Origin: Amphiura filiformis
Taxonomy: Eukaryota > Echinodermata > Ophiuroidea > Amphilepidida > Amphiuridae
Length of the DNA stretch: 64,000 nucleotides
NCBI RefSeq assembly: GCF_039555335.1
Contig: NC_092628.1
Coordinates: forward strand, 100,521,893-100,585,892
Direction of reading: 5' to 3'
Part shown: piece by piece, positions 1 to 12,700 of the stretch
Layout: each line of letters opens with the position of its first letter
Position numbering within the stretch: position 1 is the first letter of the stretch
Position numbers and translations under genes: made by a program
Notes under the pieces: model-generated
What the model saw: the letters and a program-made list of their open reading frames with translations, nothing else
Told to the model about the DNA's origin: nothing
The model's database searches: none

Positions 1-2459
1 CAGAATTATCTGAACTTAGTATCATAGATATTCAAATTCTGGTATTTGTATACTTTTCTGCTGTAGTTGTTATTTCAGTAAATTGCACTTATTTTCATTG
101 TATTTGTAAGTTTCAAAGACGACTTCAAGTACTGTTATTCGGTGATGGGTATAATATACTTTTGATAAAGGTACCTTTTGTATAAGAACAGATTAGAAGA
201 CAACCAGATATACAGTCAGCATGAACATACTATCTGACACGGGGTCACGTTATACGCTAAGTAAGACGTTTCGTTAGTATTTAGCTTAATTGCATTATAC
301 ATATAAAACCAACAGTGACGATGGAAGCATTAAAGGGAAACATTTAGGGGGTTTTCTATTTTACTGACAGTTGCGCGAAAATGTTCAATTTCAGACTACT
401 TGCTCCTAAATTAAGTTGAATTGGCAACTTTGCCTAAAAAGGAAGATGCGCAGGGCAATTATTACTTTTATTTTTTTTCTATTATGATTTTTAGGGGACG
501 TCCCCCCATCGAAATATTTAGGCACACATCCCTCTGCCATCCGCTGCCTATGTACAAAATAAATAATGCAACCAAAAAAGCAATCTCAGGAGTATGCATT
601 TGTTTATTTGTCACTATATAACTTTGGTAACCACAGACACTATAATAACTATAATAATATAAATAACAATAATAATAAAAACATACAAGTATATATTGTA
701 TCAAGCATTAATGACATTCTGCATGGCCACCTATCATCAACTACCATTGGCGGAACAATAATGGTACAGTTTACTTCCAAAAATGCCTTTGGCAAATTTG
801 CCGCAACTTTGTCATGCTCAACCTCTAATCATAATCACAAATTCACTGTCGACCATTTGTAGAGCTATATAGCACCATGAGCATCGTGCATTACCTACGT
901 ACATAAGGGAAGGATCTGTAATGATTTTGTGAAGCGATTTGTCGAGCATTTAAACATCAATAGTGTAATACAGTCATGATAGCCTCACCAATCCCTGGGG
1001 CATAGCCAACCAAAACAAGTACCGGAGAAGTACCGGTAAAGGTTCAAGCGGCGTGTCCCCAAATTAAGGTCAACTTTGTGTTTCAACATTACGCCGGCAA
1101 AATGGATAATAGCTACACATTATGGAGGGGAAATATAAATAGGTTCTTGTTGTGAAACATGGTGGTCTATGAGGCTGGTGATCTGCTCAGGATTAAGGTG
1201 TATTTTGCTGAGAGAATGCATTTAGAATCCAAGCACTGTACTATTTGGATAACAAACTGTTGTCATAACGTTGGGCTTCTCACAAAGGCGTTTGCGACAA
1301 TTTTATTTCGAAGTCTAGAGCATTTTTGGTTAAGAAATGTTAAAAACAAAAATAATGCATACAATGCAGATGTGACGTGTCGAAAAGTTAAATCTTTGGA
1401 ACAAATCAACGGATGATCATCGACATTAAGATTACTGCGTCTGTGTGTGACCATTGTTCAACCAGATATGACGATAAAGGATGTTATGATAATTGATAAA
1501 TATCATCACAAAATATGAAATTGGAAAATAGTATTTTGCCAAAAACTGATATCCTGATTTTCAATATTTAGGAAAAGATCAAACAGGTTTCAATCATCAC
1601 CACCACTCGATGATGAACGGCTATCAATAACCAAGTTATATACAGCGCGTGGCTGACTCAGAGAGAAAAAAGGAAATTGTTGACTGCGAGGCTTGTAAAT
1701 TTCAGTTCAACCCAATAATTGCTTAGAAACTTGATGTTGCAAGTTGATACATAAAACTTGATTTTAACACCAAGAGTGCGTGGCTAACCTGCTGCTGCGG
1801 CTGTTTTATCACTACAGATGTGGTTTACTTAGGGCATTAACGTATACATGTACACACAACGGCGGAATTGCTAAGCGTACTTTGCTCACACATGTTTATC
1901 TATTGAAGAGAGGGTTTTCGCTCGTTTTCCGCACCAATGAGTTAACCACCAATCGGCACTTGCATAAACCACGTGACTCTTTCTATGGGTGAATTGCCCA
2001 ATGAGGGTGGGTGTGAGTATTTAGCAATCACGACAACTTATCAAAGCCCTATTAATAGCTATCTGTAAAGTTGATTGATGATCCTGTTAATCACACACTG
2101 TGGCTTCATTTGGAGACCAAAAGGCACTGTGAACATTGAACTTGATGGTCGTTCGTTGTGTTCTGTGTTACAACATTGGGAATTACCATAGAGCCTATTG
2201 CTATTTCGCATCATACTTTCTTAATTTTTTTGCTAAGTAAGAAGTCTGGTAGGCTTTTGTGGCTACCACATCATCCATCCTGGATTTACCGAAGGATTGC
2301 GGCCAAAGTGCGGCCAGAACGGCGTCGTTATTCGACAACTTTCGTGAACAATTACGCCTTCATCTCGCCTCGTCAGCTTCAGCTTCAGCAGCAGCATCAA
2401 CTCCAAGAGCCTTGGACTCTTCAGGGTATCCCAGTGGTCTTGTTCCAACCAGTAGTACA
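1..2459. other. Upstream region of the Nkx6 gene, no gene recognised
   Basis: AT-rich DNA with only short open frames that show no recognisable family signature. The frame of coding exon 1 is open back to about 2259 but has no ATG before 2460, so this part is probably 5' untranslated sequence or a promoter-proximal exon. I could not place a TATA box, initiator or upstream 5' exon with confidence. Confidence 0.5.
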
Positions 2460-2907
2460 ATGACAACAGAATCGATGCTTTCATTACATAACTTAATGGA
2501 AGCAGAAGCTCGGCCAAGTGCCTTTATTATGGGAAACCCACCATTAGCTGCACTGCATAGTATGACTGAAAAAACTCCAGCATTTCCGTATCCTGCACAG
2601 CCTTTTGGTGGTACGGCAATTAAACCAGTAGCCATGTGTATGACTTCTTCACCATCATTATCACCCACTACTCCACATGGTATCAACGATATATTAAATC
2701 GGCCAGAAAATTCTCCTGCCTTTCTCAGTCATGTTAGCGGCATGGCTGCAAGATTTGGGGCATTGAACACGAGTATGTATCTAAGTAGACTCGGTAAACC
2801 TATTACAGACTTGCCCGGAACAAGCCCGGCCGCTCATCTCTATTGGCCCGCTAGTTTATTTCAAACAGCACCGTCGTGGAGAGATGCCCGTTTCCCGTGC
2901 CCCACTG
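2460..2907 (+). CDS. nkx6: Nkx6 homeobox protein, coding exon 1 (N-terminal repressor part)
   Basis: First of three coding exons of an NK6-class homeodomain transcription factor, a nuclear DNA-binding repressor that in animals patterns neural tube or nerve cord and gut/pancreas-like endoderm. It encodes residues 1-149 plus one base of codon 150. Visible Nkx6 landmarks are PLAALHSM (about residues 28-35), TPHGINDILNRP (71-82), which is the eh1/TN Groucho-binding motif of the family, LGKPITDLPG (111-120) and WRDAR (140-144). I chose the ATG at 2460 because it is the first ATG in this open frame, has A at -3, and lies shortly before PLAALHSM, which is near the N-terminus in vertebrate Nkx6. The exon ends at a GTAAGT donor starting at 2908. 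Ser/Ala-rich in-frame sequence upstream lacks an ATG. The predicted protein is 287 aa, shorter than vertebrate NKX6-1, which has long homopolymer runs. Confidence 0.93.
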
Positions 2908-5900
2908 GTAAGTAAAATTATTTCAAATGTCTCTCTGTAAATTGTATAGAATATGACCTAAATTTGGTCGGTACATTGAAGAAATATTTGTGTTATTTTG
3001 ACACGGCTTGAAATAAAATTTGGAATATGTTGAAAAAGTTGCTTACAAGTCAAATCAAGACAGATCGTAATGAAAGCATAACACTTGGACATAGGACTAC
3101 CTAATGTGAGGAATTAATTGGGTTAGGTTCTTTTTGTAGAATACCAAACACAATAAAAAAGTAATAAACGCAATTACTTATAGCAGTGTACCTGTCTACT
3201 TAAATGATGAAAACGTTCAGTACCCTGAACCCTTTATTATCGAGTGAATAAAAGGGGTAAAGGGTAAAGGGGTTGTACCTAATGTGACTCCTTAAATAGC
3301 GGATTACAAATTTGTTAAGAGCAGTTTTATGCCATGTGGTTGTAGTTGTTTTGTACCGGTGTTGGAGCATTTACTAAACTAAGCTCTTAACTAAATCGAC
3401 AGGGTTCGTTCATCAGTCACACGCCTGGAGCAACTATGGGTAGTACGTGTGAGCCAGTTGCTAGATTGGGCAAAGGTGTTTGGAGGTAGCGTTAAACATG
3501 CTAAAGTGACGCCGGTGCTTAGTTCAGAGTGGTGCTTAGTTATATACTAAGTAGCTGAGAGTCTATGGACTTATGTGTTGATCAAGTTTGACAATGCCAA
3601 TGCAGACCGTCTTATAGCCAGACGTCTCTGTTAATTGTATCCTATTCAAACCTCCAAATATCATGCAAGATTACATAATTAACAGGTTGTGTAGATATCT
3701 AAGACAATGTTGGCGAAACAGATATATTTTAAACTTGTCCCAAAAGATCCACATGTCCTTTTTTGTCGCTGTATAGTAATTCCTGCAATGATTGTGAATT
3801 TGTAAAGGTGATACACTTGTAATATACACTGGTGTTTGATTTTTATTTACATCCGGGTCTTGTTGAATACTATAATATGTTTCAACAAAATAAGAATAAT
3901 ACCAACAACAACTAACAAATGATAACTTACACTCATGTAACTTTTGTTATTCAGATGAAATTTGTAGTGTCATGTATTTCGAAAAAGAAAAAAAAAAACC
4001 CACCTAGAATCACCAGTTTTGGCTTATTTGCAATTAAGCACATGCAAATATAGAACCAGTCACAAACTTAACATGCTTATAAGGTATTAAGCTACTTAAG
4101 CATGTTAAACGTTCACTTCTGTAAAAGGGAAATGCAATTGAGGTAACACATCTGATGTTCTTAGTTGACTACACGTGGTGGTAAGAGAAACACTTACCCA
4201 CTTACATATATAGTATTGTGATCAGAGGCACTTTTTGTGTTATACTTTCTTCAAAATAATCACTCATCTAAGATTTTCACTGTTCTTTTAACATTTGGAG
4301 TATTAGTGTATTTCAAGATCAATGTCCTTAACATCCTTTAATATTATAGTATTATCTGTATTATATAGACATTGTTTTTCAATACTTTTAAACGAATAAC
4401 ATACTAACTTGAGACAAAAATTGTCTGCCTGATTTCTGGCATTCCTTGCATTAGTATTCTGGATCTATTGTTCATGTTGTTAATATAAAGTACATGATCG
4501 TAGCATCCTTCTGTTGTTTTTCAATACATTCGAAAACAATTTGTCTTCAAGTCCAAGTGGTTCATTTTATGACACTTTATTGCTGAAATGTCACTCATGC
4601 TTGCATTAGCATCACACTTGAAGTTCCAGTTCAAATAACCTACATGAAGGAAGATCACATGCACTTTTGAAATTAACAATTGTCATTCAGTTCAATTCGC
4701 TTTGCCTTAGTCTTTTGGCATTTCAATATACACATGATTAGTTTTAATACTGCCTATATATAAGTAGCCACACAACTATCTGATCTCGACTTCAACAAGT
4801 ATACTAATACTTGAGAAACTTGTTACATGGAAGTATTAGCTTACCCTGTGTGATCTCTGTTGACGCATATATCAAAACAAATGGACGCTTGATGAAATTC
4901 GAAGATACCGATTTGAAAGATTCTGGGTAAATACAATTAAATGTGCATAATTGAAACGTTCAACTTAATTACGACACTCTGATATATTGTTGAGTATAAC
5001 GAGTCGTCAGCAAAGCGATCAGTGTTATGCAGATGCAATACAAATGGTAATACAAATGAAAACAATATAACAACAACACACTTTCAACAAGAAGAGAATA
5101 CTATACTAATAAGTATTTTAAGCACATTTGTTATCCAATATGACAGTAACTGTTATTCTCATGTAGCAAAAGGTGTGGCAATACATTGGAACTGGTAGGT
5201 AGGAGACAGCCAAACAGTTATGGATATTTGACAAGAAATCCTGCAAAATCTGTAAACTTTAATATCAATTTGTCCAGTCAGTTTTGCTGTTATGCAAGTC
5301 TCTCAAAGCAATAATTAACGAAACTTAAGATTCACTGAGAAATTTAATTTGGTGAAACACTTAATTCAAAACAATAGAAATGCGATTAACTCACGAAAAT
5401 GGTTCATTTAATTATGACAAGGAAGTAAGCAGTACTTGAAACAGATTCGTGAAGTGGCACAGACCTTTCACAAAAGCTACGGTAGAGTCTAAGACACCAT
5501 TGTGGCAGATGTGGAAACTTTTCCATTTCTTCCATAATTGTCTAGAAGAGTATTTATATTCAATCTGCAGCAATTGGGAAGCAGACCTACATCATATATC
5601 ATTAGGCAGCAGAAAAGCAGAAAGAGATAATGGATAAATTTGACATCAGTCACGATAATATGGGTATCAAAAGCTCGTTTTTCAGTTGAAGCCAAGCGAA
5701 CAACACTGGATTTTATTCTTAAATATAACATTATGCTTAATGTTTGTTACAATTGTAATAGATCCCTCATTGTCCAAAGAAGTTTTTATTTGTATAACTT
5801 TTTGATTGACTCCCACCTGCCATTTTAAATATCTTGTAACACTATGGCTTATCCGAATAATGGATATGTTGGATAAATACATGTCATGTTTGAAGAAAAG

Positions 5901-8900
5901 AACTTGTTTTCCCAGCTGATGAAGATGTCATACATTAAACATTATACCAGTAAAGTATAACTTTGTAAAGTTTTAAGGCTATCTTATACTTCAATGATGA
6001 TATGAATGGTTTTGAGTGGCATTGGGTATTGACCAGTGTTCAAAGGTGCAAATGGCAACAAACGGATAACTGTATTGAAATGGTTACGATATAGTGGCTA
6101 GATTTCAGATTTTGTTCGCCTGGTTGCTTGTTCTCAAAGAAATCCACCCATGGCAGTATTTGAATTGTTTAGACATCATGACAGTGTTGTCATTGTGGAA
6201 ATATGAGCGCCGCCAAGCAACCAAACAAGAAGTTTTTATTTAACGAATGGTTGGGACCGCTTGATGTTGGTAGGATGTATTTCATCGCGCGAGACGAACA
6301 CATATTCGATTACGGGACTAGAGGGAATCCCCTGCAAGCTTTTCTTACTGTATAACTAACGCAACATATCGTAATAGGATGACATATATGAATTACCGGC
6401 AAAAATGTCACACCAAAAAGCTATCTGACGTATTGTACGCACACAACAGCCCGCAGATATCCCCGTACTAATCTTATTATGTCCCACCCTTAAGGTGATC
6501 TTTTGCCGTAAAAGTCTAGCTACACGCGCAAAGGAGTAAAATTACAAGTTGGATGTTTAGAGATAAAGAGCAAAGGAACCTTAGCAAAGCAATATAGGTA
6601 TTGTTCCACTCTCACACGCCCCTACGGTTATCAGTAGAAATTAAAAGGCTCTAGCAATAATGTTCAGGTGTTAGGGTTTCTGAGTGAAAAATGAATGGCT
6701 TCGGATTGAGTTTGATTAGTATGGGGGTGTTTTACCCTATCTCAAATGATCAGACGGCTTTTTTAATCTACAACATAAGACTATTGTTGTATTTACTAGA
6801 GTAGTTTCCGGCTACGAAATGGCATATTACCTTAGTTTTTTATTATATGATGAACAAATACCATACAAGCTTCCCCCTTAAGGACGTTCGTTCTTTCACA
6901 CTGATCATCAACGGCAGTTTTTTTTGCTTGTATAGCCAGCTAAACACAGTATAACATTTTTTGATATAAGAGGGGTGGGTTTCAAGAATGAATACCCGGA
7001 TGACAAGGATGGATTGGTAAGGGAAAAAAGATGCGTAAAAGTGTGTGCCAATTGACATCAATGCAGAAGAATAATACATGTTTACACAAGCTGCCATTGG
7101 GGTTACGCTATTCATTTATTATAACACTTTTTATTGTTCAATCTAGTTCTATAAGTTTCAGATTGAGGCAATATTGATATTTGTACCCATACATAATCTG
7201 ACCGTGTGTAACCTAAGCATAGATTGTTATTCACTTAACATACTTTGCGCGCGGCGCATGCCAGCTTCATTGCAACCATACCTCAAAGACTCCAACGTTG
7301 ACACCAATATTACTTGCTCTTGTGCTTATCCAAACACAACAGCAAATGAAACGCCATTTATTGAATGTTTCTGCAAGAACTTTTTTATATTAAGCATCTA
7401 TTAATTACGTTAGGTGCCATAGGGTAACAAATTTCTTTCATTAAACACGTTTTATAGAAAGATTCCATGGCTGGCAACTGCAAGCTCTACAGCGCTGTTC
7501 TCCTCCCGATTCTTTGAACCGATAGCTTTTAGATACTTTGAACCTGTCCCGGATTATTTGATGTAGTTGTACAAACTTGTACCTCACTTTATATTACCTG
7601 TTCCAATGTTTTTAATCAAATCTGGAAGTAATAACTTGTGGATTTCTCCCAGGCTGGTTACAATAAATGGGAAGGTATTGAATATTAGATTCTGTTAATA
7701 TACTAGTGCGCCTCTGATTCATTTAGAGATGAATGGTTTGAAACAACAAAGACTTTCAGCATGTTCAGTTATTAAACGAAATAACCCTGATTAGTATGAT
7801 TGGTATAAACTTTTGGTAATTATTGATCATAACATTTCATTAAATGATGTAAGTACCATACCAAACTTTTGTAAACACAGTAAAACGCTTGTACTTATAT
7901 AAGTTCAATTGAATTAGCAGCCAAATATGATTTAGAAGTCGAATTATTTTTATATAGAATCGTTTTTTCAATCAAACAACCATTTAGCTGTATAATATTA
8001 CAGTCAAGTTGATTTAAGCTCAAAACCTCATTAAAACTAAATCCTTAATATCGTGATAAGTTGAGTCTTTGCGCTTTACCGAAAATCCAGACTAATGCTG
8101 TTCAGTAATAGAGAGGAAAGCCCTTTGGATCCGTGACTGTCAATTCAACTACCACACCGAAGGTCGCGATGTCACCCAATTATTTTGGTCGCTTTGAGAC
8201 TCTGGGATTTCTTCTAGATCACGGATTGATCAGGACTGTGAATTAGATCACAGAATTTCAATGAAAAGGGAAGATTTTACCAGATGATGTGTGCATTGAA
8301 ATGTCATATGAAATTGTCATTCATCCTTTAAGTGTCGGCATTTACTTCTTTTCGGTGGATAATTCAGTTCAAAGTTAATTCATTTTTGCCAGATTGTACC
8401 GATCTTCTGAAATTGGAAATATTATTTCTTCTATTTTTTTTTCTTCTGCAGGGGTGAAAAGGTATAATAGGTATTTTATAAACTGGCAACATCTTGCAAT
8501 GTTATTTGTATTTATGCTTCAATATAACACGCAATATCTAACATAACTTGACACGCAGTTCACGAAATATAGTACTAGACAATGATCTTGACAGACACAG
8601 ATTTGTTTTCCAATATCCATATTTGTGATTAGATAACCTGTTGGTACTCATCCTTTTCACCATTGATAGCCTGTTAACAGACATTCATTTCATAATCGAC
8701 TGTCACATTGCAACATGGCTGTGTCAATTCAAGAGCCCATCGCGATCGAGTAAATAAAATGAATATTATCATGATTACAATACTACAAAAGTATCCAATT
8801 CAAATACAGGTGCCAGGCTTATTGGTACTTGTAAGAGGTAAACTCTGAATCTGATCTGGTAATATACTACCACTATCTGACTATTTTTACACTTTACTTT

Positions 8901-9128
8901 GAAATTCTTAAATATTTTTCTATAAAAGAATGTTATACTTGTTTTGAACAATCACCAACGAGTGAATATCAAAGTATAACACGCAATTCCTGACACACAG
9001 TAAAGGAAACAGTACAACATGGATGGTTTTCTAAAGATTTCTCAACTTAACATTGGAATCTTAAATCGTCCATTATATTTTGTAATGCCAACGACCCATA
9101 ATTATGTTTTCTTGTTCCTTTCCATCAG
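2908..9128 (+). other. Nkx6 intron 1
   Basis: A 6.2 kb intron bounded by GTAAGT at 2908 and a ccatcag acceptor ending at 9128. No coding frame with a recognisable family lies inside. It holds one copy of the dispersed 330-bp sequence at 7931-8262 and a 12-bp perfect inverted repeat, TTAACATGCTTA / TAAGCATGTTAA, at 4068-4079 and 4097-4108. The rest is AT-rich sequence in which I see nothing else. Confidence 0.85.
7931..8262 (+). repeat. 330-bp dispersed sequence, copy 1 (Nkx6 intron 1)
   Basis: About 332 bp nearly identical to 12194-12527 in intron 2, in the same orientation; both begin tttagaagtcgaatt and end with agaatttcaat. The only differences seen are scattered substitutions and small indels, mainly near the ends. 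There is no terminal inverted repeat, no coding frame and no tRNA-like promoter, so the class is unknown. It may be a non-autonomous mobile element or a duplicated regulatory segment. Confidence 0.85.
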
Positions 9129-9307
9129 GTGGTACACAAAGTATGACGGTTTTAGACAAGGATGGCAAGAAGAAACACACAAGACCCACCTTCTCAGGGC
9201 AACAGATCTTCGCACTGGAGAAAACATTCGAACAAACAAAGTACCTTGCCGGTCCTGAGAGAGCCAGATTGGCGTATGCTCTGGGGATGACAGAAAGCCA
9301 AGTCAAG
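9129..9307 (+). CDS. nkx6: Nkx6 homeobox protein, coding exon 2 (homeodomain positions 1-46)
   Basis: 179-nt exon joined in phase to exon 1 (codon 150 is split G|GT). It encodes [20 protein letters not shown] and onward through ESQVK, that is, the family's basic linker plus homeodomain residues 1-46 (protein residues 164-209). Phe8, Leu16 and Phe20 of the homeodomain are present (residues 171, 179 and 183). The acceptor is a pyrimidine-rich tract ending ccatcag and the donor is GTGAGT at 9308. The intron falls between homeodomain residues 46 and 47, the position used by Nkx6 genes of other animals. The sequence is almost invariant relative to vertebrate NKX6-1, so this assignment is firm. Confidence 0.97.
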
Positions 9308-12047
9308 GTGAGTAAAATGAAGAAAGCGTTGGAGGGAGTTAGAGTGTTAGAAGATGTCGGTCTTTTCAACTAAAAACGATACTGCCTTTTTCTTTAGACA
9401 TCTGATTCAAGCTATTTGCCTCCCAAATCAAAGTGTAGTATCTGCTACGTTGGTTACATGTAGATACAGTATTTTGACTTGGTGAGCACGCTGATCCAAA
9501 AACACCTGTCTGCCAAGTAAGAAGGCAATATCTGTTTTTGTAGATCGTCTGGTTTTGCTTACTTGGGAATGGGCGGGTAGAATAGCCTTTCATGGTCGTA
9601 ATTATGGTTATCCAGGATCTGGAATATGGCACACTTTAATTTTGTTGATGGAGGCAAAAGAATATGAAAGTGAAATATTTTACAATAAGCACCAGGTCTT
9701 TAAGCATTCAGATAGATTGTTCTCCAATATCAATTAAAGAAATAACGAGTTGTTAATGACGTATGTGTAGTAGGCCTAGTTCAAGTTTGTTATTCAAACT
9801 TTTGAAAGATGGCAATATCACATCTTATATCTGAGAAATGATAGGTTGTGCTTCATCTTGATGGCAAACAAAGACTTCGGTTACTTGTTCTTACTCGCCA
9901 CTTCACATTATGTTGAAAAATAAATTTGTTGCAAAAAACAATTTTAACAAGCTACCACACACACAAAAAAACCCTTTTCGAGCTCGCACTAACAATACAA
10001 AGTATATAATAAGCAAAATATTAGTTCTCTGTGTTACGATAAAAAGTACAGATAAAGTGCAATAGGTATATCACAGAGGTCTGCTGCAAATAAGAGGTCA
10101 CCTCGCCTAAGGTGATTGGCTATTAGAATTCAAATATATTAACAGGCTTCCGATTTGATCACGCCTCTAAGGGGACCCACACTTCCAAAATCTGGACCTC
10201 TGAGATGTGTTTAAAAGTACAACATACACTAGTTAAAGTTACATTTACATTATAACTGCAAGAAATCAAAGGAGAATGATTGCTTAAGCACATTGGGAAA
10301 CAGACGCTGGGAAAATAGGAAAACAAATAAATGTCATGGTTACTTGATCTTTTGTCAAGTTTTGTGAAGTTGTAGATGACTTCTCGACAATTGAGTCGTG
10401 TCAGAAGTACTCTACTTCAAATGTTTATAGAATAGTATGTCGAAAAATGTATACAGGTGCGACTTTGTTCATTACTTCGCTTTGCAATTGAATATAATTC
10501 ATATTATTTTACCATATTTGTCCGTATATTACATATCGTAATCACAAATAAGGAGAACATTTGCCCTTATTCGTGTTTTGTTTGCTTAAATGCGAGCTAT
10601 AACACCCGATGCTGCTAATAGTACTTTACGCTTGGTTATTACAACAACTCTAATTTTCGAACGCGTCAAGTTCAAATAATAATTCACTTGTGTTAGCTTT
10701 TGCCTGTAGCCACTTCTGCCCTCCTTCCTGCATTTAACTACAATGTCCACTCTATCAATGCTAACCTATCTTATACTGTCATGGATATGCAAGTGCAATT
10801 ACTTTGACATTCACATAATTCTACACTTTTGGAAAGTTTCCCCAATTTCCAATTTTCATGACCAGTTTGGTTCTGTAGATACGTTAAAATATAATATGAG
10901 AATAGTATAATATGGAATTTTTTCATATGAATGAATGGTGAGAAATGCATTCGTCTAAGCGCACGCGAAGCGGGAGTTTCAAATCATGCCCTTAATTCAA
11001 ACATATCAATCATTCTCCTTCGGTAATTTCAAAAGCTTGTACTCGTGTCCAGTGCAAGTTCTGCCACTTGGTCAATTGTTGTTTAACACTAACATTGAGT
11101 AAGCTGATAAAGATATGAAATGTATTCTTTTCAAGAACAGATGCTTTGGAAAAAATAATATCCATAAGTACAAGATATGGGGTGATAAATTGATCAAAAA
11201 ACTTCCCGCTTAATTCATATTTTCAATAGGGTATTATAATTATTATCGTCGCAGCTTTAAGATTGTCAAACTTATTATGATCACTTGATTCCACGCCTTA
11301 AAATGATAAATTGATCAAAAGATTGATTTAATTTACACCTTGTATGAGTATTATTTTATTTACAGCTTATAACTTATTAGCTATATTTTGGTAATTTTTT
11401 TGCAATGCCTAAAGTCAAAGAGCTTAACCTGATCACGTTGTAAAATCAGTACTCCTAAGGGTCAACGCTCGTACAGTGATCGCGGGCGTTGTGTTATTCT
11501 TAGCAATAATATACACTTTACATCCCACTTGCTACTGATAAACTGATATATCTGATCCCAAACATGATTTTTCTGATCCGATTACCCATTTAACCCTATT
11601 CATAAAATTAATCGGAACAAATTTCATTATTAAAGGTCTAATTAATTTTTCGTGGGAAAAAAGGGCAACTAAATTCTTAATAACAAGCTATAATTTTATA
11701 AGAGCTATTGCTTTGGTGGTATTGTCTTTGTTTAATAACCGAATATATATGAGTTTCACAGGGTCAACGGTCGATAAGTAATCACGCATATAGGTATTAC
11801 TACAGTATTTAATGTAATCCGGAATAAAGCGTATAGTAAAAGAATAACTCTTTATATTCATATAAGTCCATATTTAACCACCTGGTGTAAATGATTTTGA
11901 CTTCGATTATTACTCTCATTTTGACTTGCAGCAATTTATAAATTAGCAACGTAATGCTTACTATTGTTGTTGCCAGATTTGAAAAATAATCGGGCAATAA
12001 CTCCTACGCGAGGCTTTTATAAATTTGATAATTAAATAATAATAATT
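9308..12047 (+). other. Nkx6 intron 2, first part
   Basis: Start of a 16.8 kb intron (9308-26067). Only short spurious frames are seen. The stretch is AT-rich, with no recognisable exon, repeat family or RNA gene apart from scattered short A/T runs. Confidence 0.6.
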
Positions 12048-12089
12048 AATTAGTTAATTATAATAATAATAGACAAAATAACAACAGCA

Positions 12090-12156
<67 letters not shown>

Positions 12157-12191
12157 AATAATTCCTACAATAATGTGCAATGAATTTACCA
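12048..12191 (+). repeat. AAT microsatellite block, left copy
   Basis: Starts taattagttaatta, continues through agacaaaataacaacag, a long (AAT)n tract at about 12090-12153, and ends aatgtgcaatgaatttacca. The same block recurs at 12533-12700, so the two copies directly flank the second 330-bp dispersed sequence. Confidence 0.85.
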
Positions 12192-12193
12192 CA

Positions 12194-12527
12194 TTTAGAA
12201 GTCGAATTCTTCATAGAATGGGTTTTTTTTTCAATCAAACAACCATTTAGCTGTATAATATTACAGTCAAGTTGATTTAAGCTCAAAACCTCATTAAAAC
12301 TAACTCCTTAATATCTTGATAGATAAGTTGAATCTTTGCGCTTTACCGAAAATCCAGACTAATGCTGTTCAGTAATAGAGAGGAAAGCCCTTTGGATCCG
12401 TGACTGTCAATTCAACTACCACACCGAAGGTCGCGATGTCACCCAATTATTTTGGTCGCTTTGAGACTTTGATTTCTTCTAGATCACAAATTGATCAGGA
12501 CTGTGAATTAGATCACAGAATTTCAAT
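12194..12527 (+). repeat. 330-bp dispersed sequence, copy 2 (Nkx6 intron 2)
   Basis: Near-identical counterpart of 7931-8262. It is sandwiched between two direct copies of an AAT-rich block (12048-12191 and 12533-12700), which looks like insertion accompanied by duplication of about 150 bp of target. No inverted termini or reading frame are seen. Confidence 0.85.
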
Positions 12528-12532
12528 AATAA

Positions 12533-12572
12533 GAATTAACTAATTAATAATAATAGACAAAATAACAACAGC

Positions 12573-12627
<55 letters not shown>

Positions 12628-12700
12628 TTAATAAATTAATAAATTAATAATAATAATAACAATGAAACAATTCCTACAATAATGTGCAATGAATTTACCA
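12533..12700 (+). repeat. AAT microsatellite block, right copy
   Basis: Second copy of the block at 12048-12191, ending with the same aatgtgcaatgaatttacca. The (AAT)n tract at about 12571-12626 differs in length from the left copy and is followed by a taaattaat variant segment. Confidence 0.85.

Noticed and set aside
9555-9737. 60-codon frame shortly after Nkx6 exon 2
   Set aside because: It begins with a non-ATG codon inside the intron, with no splice signals or similarity to Nkx6.
12050-12286. Minus-strand frame with a long poly-isoleucine run
   Set aside because: It is the translation of the AAT microsatellite.
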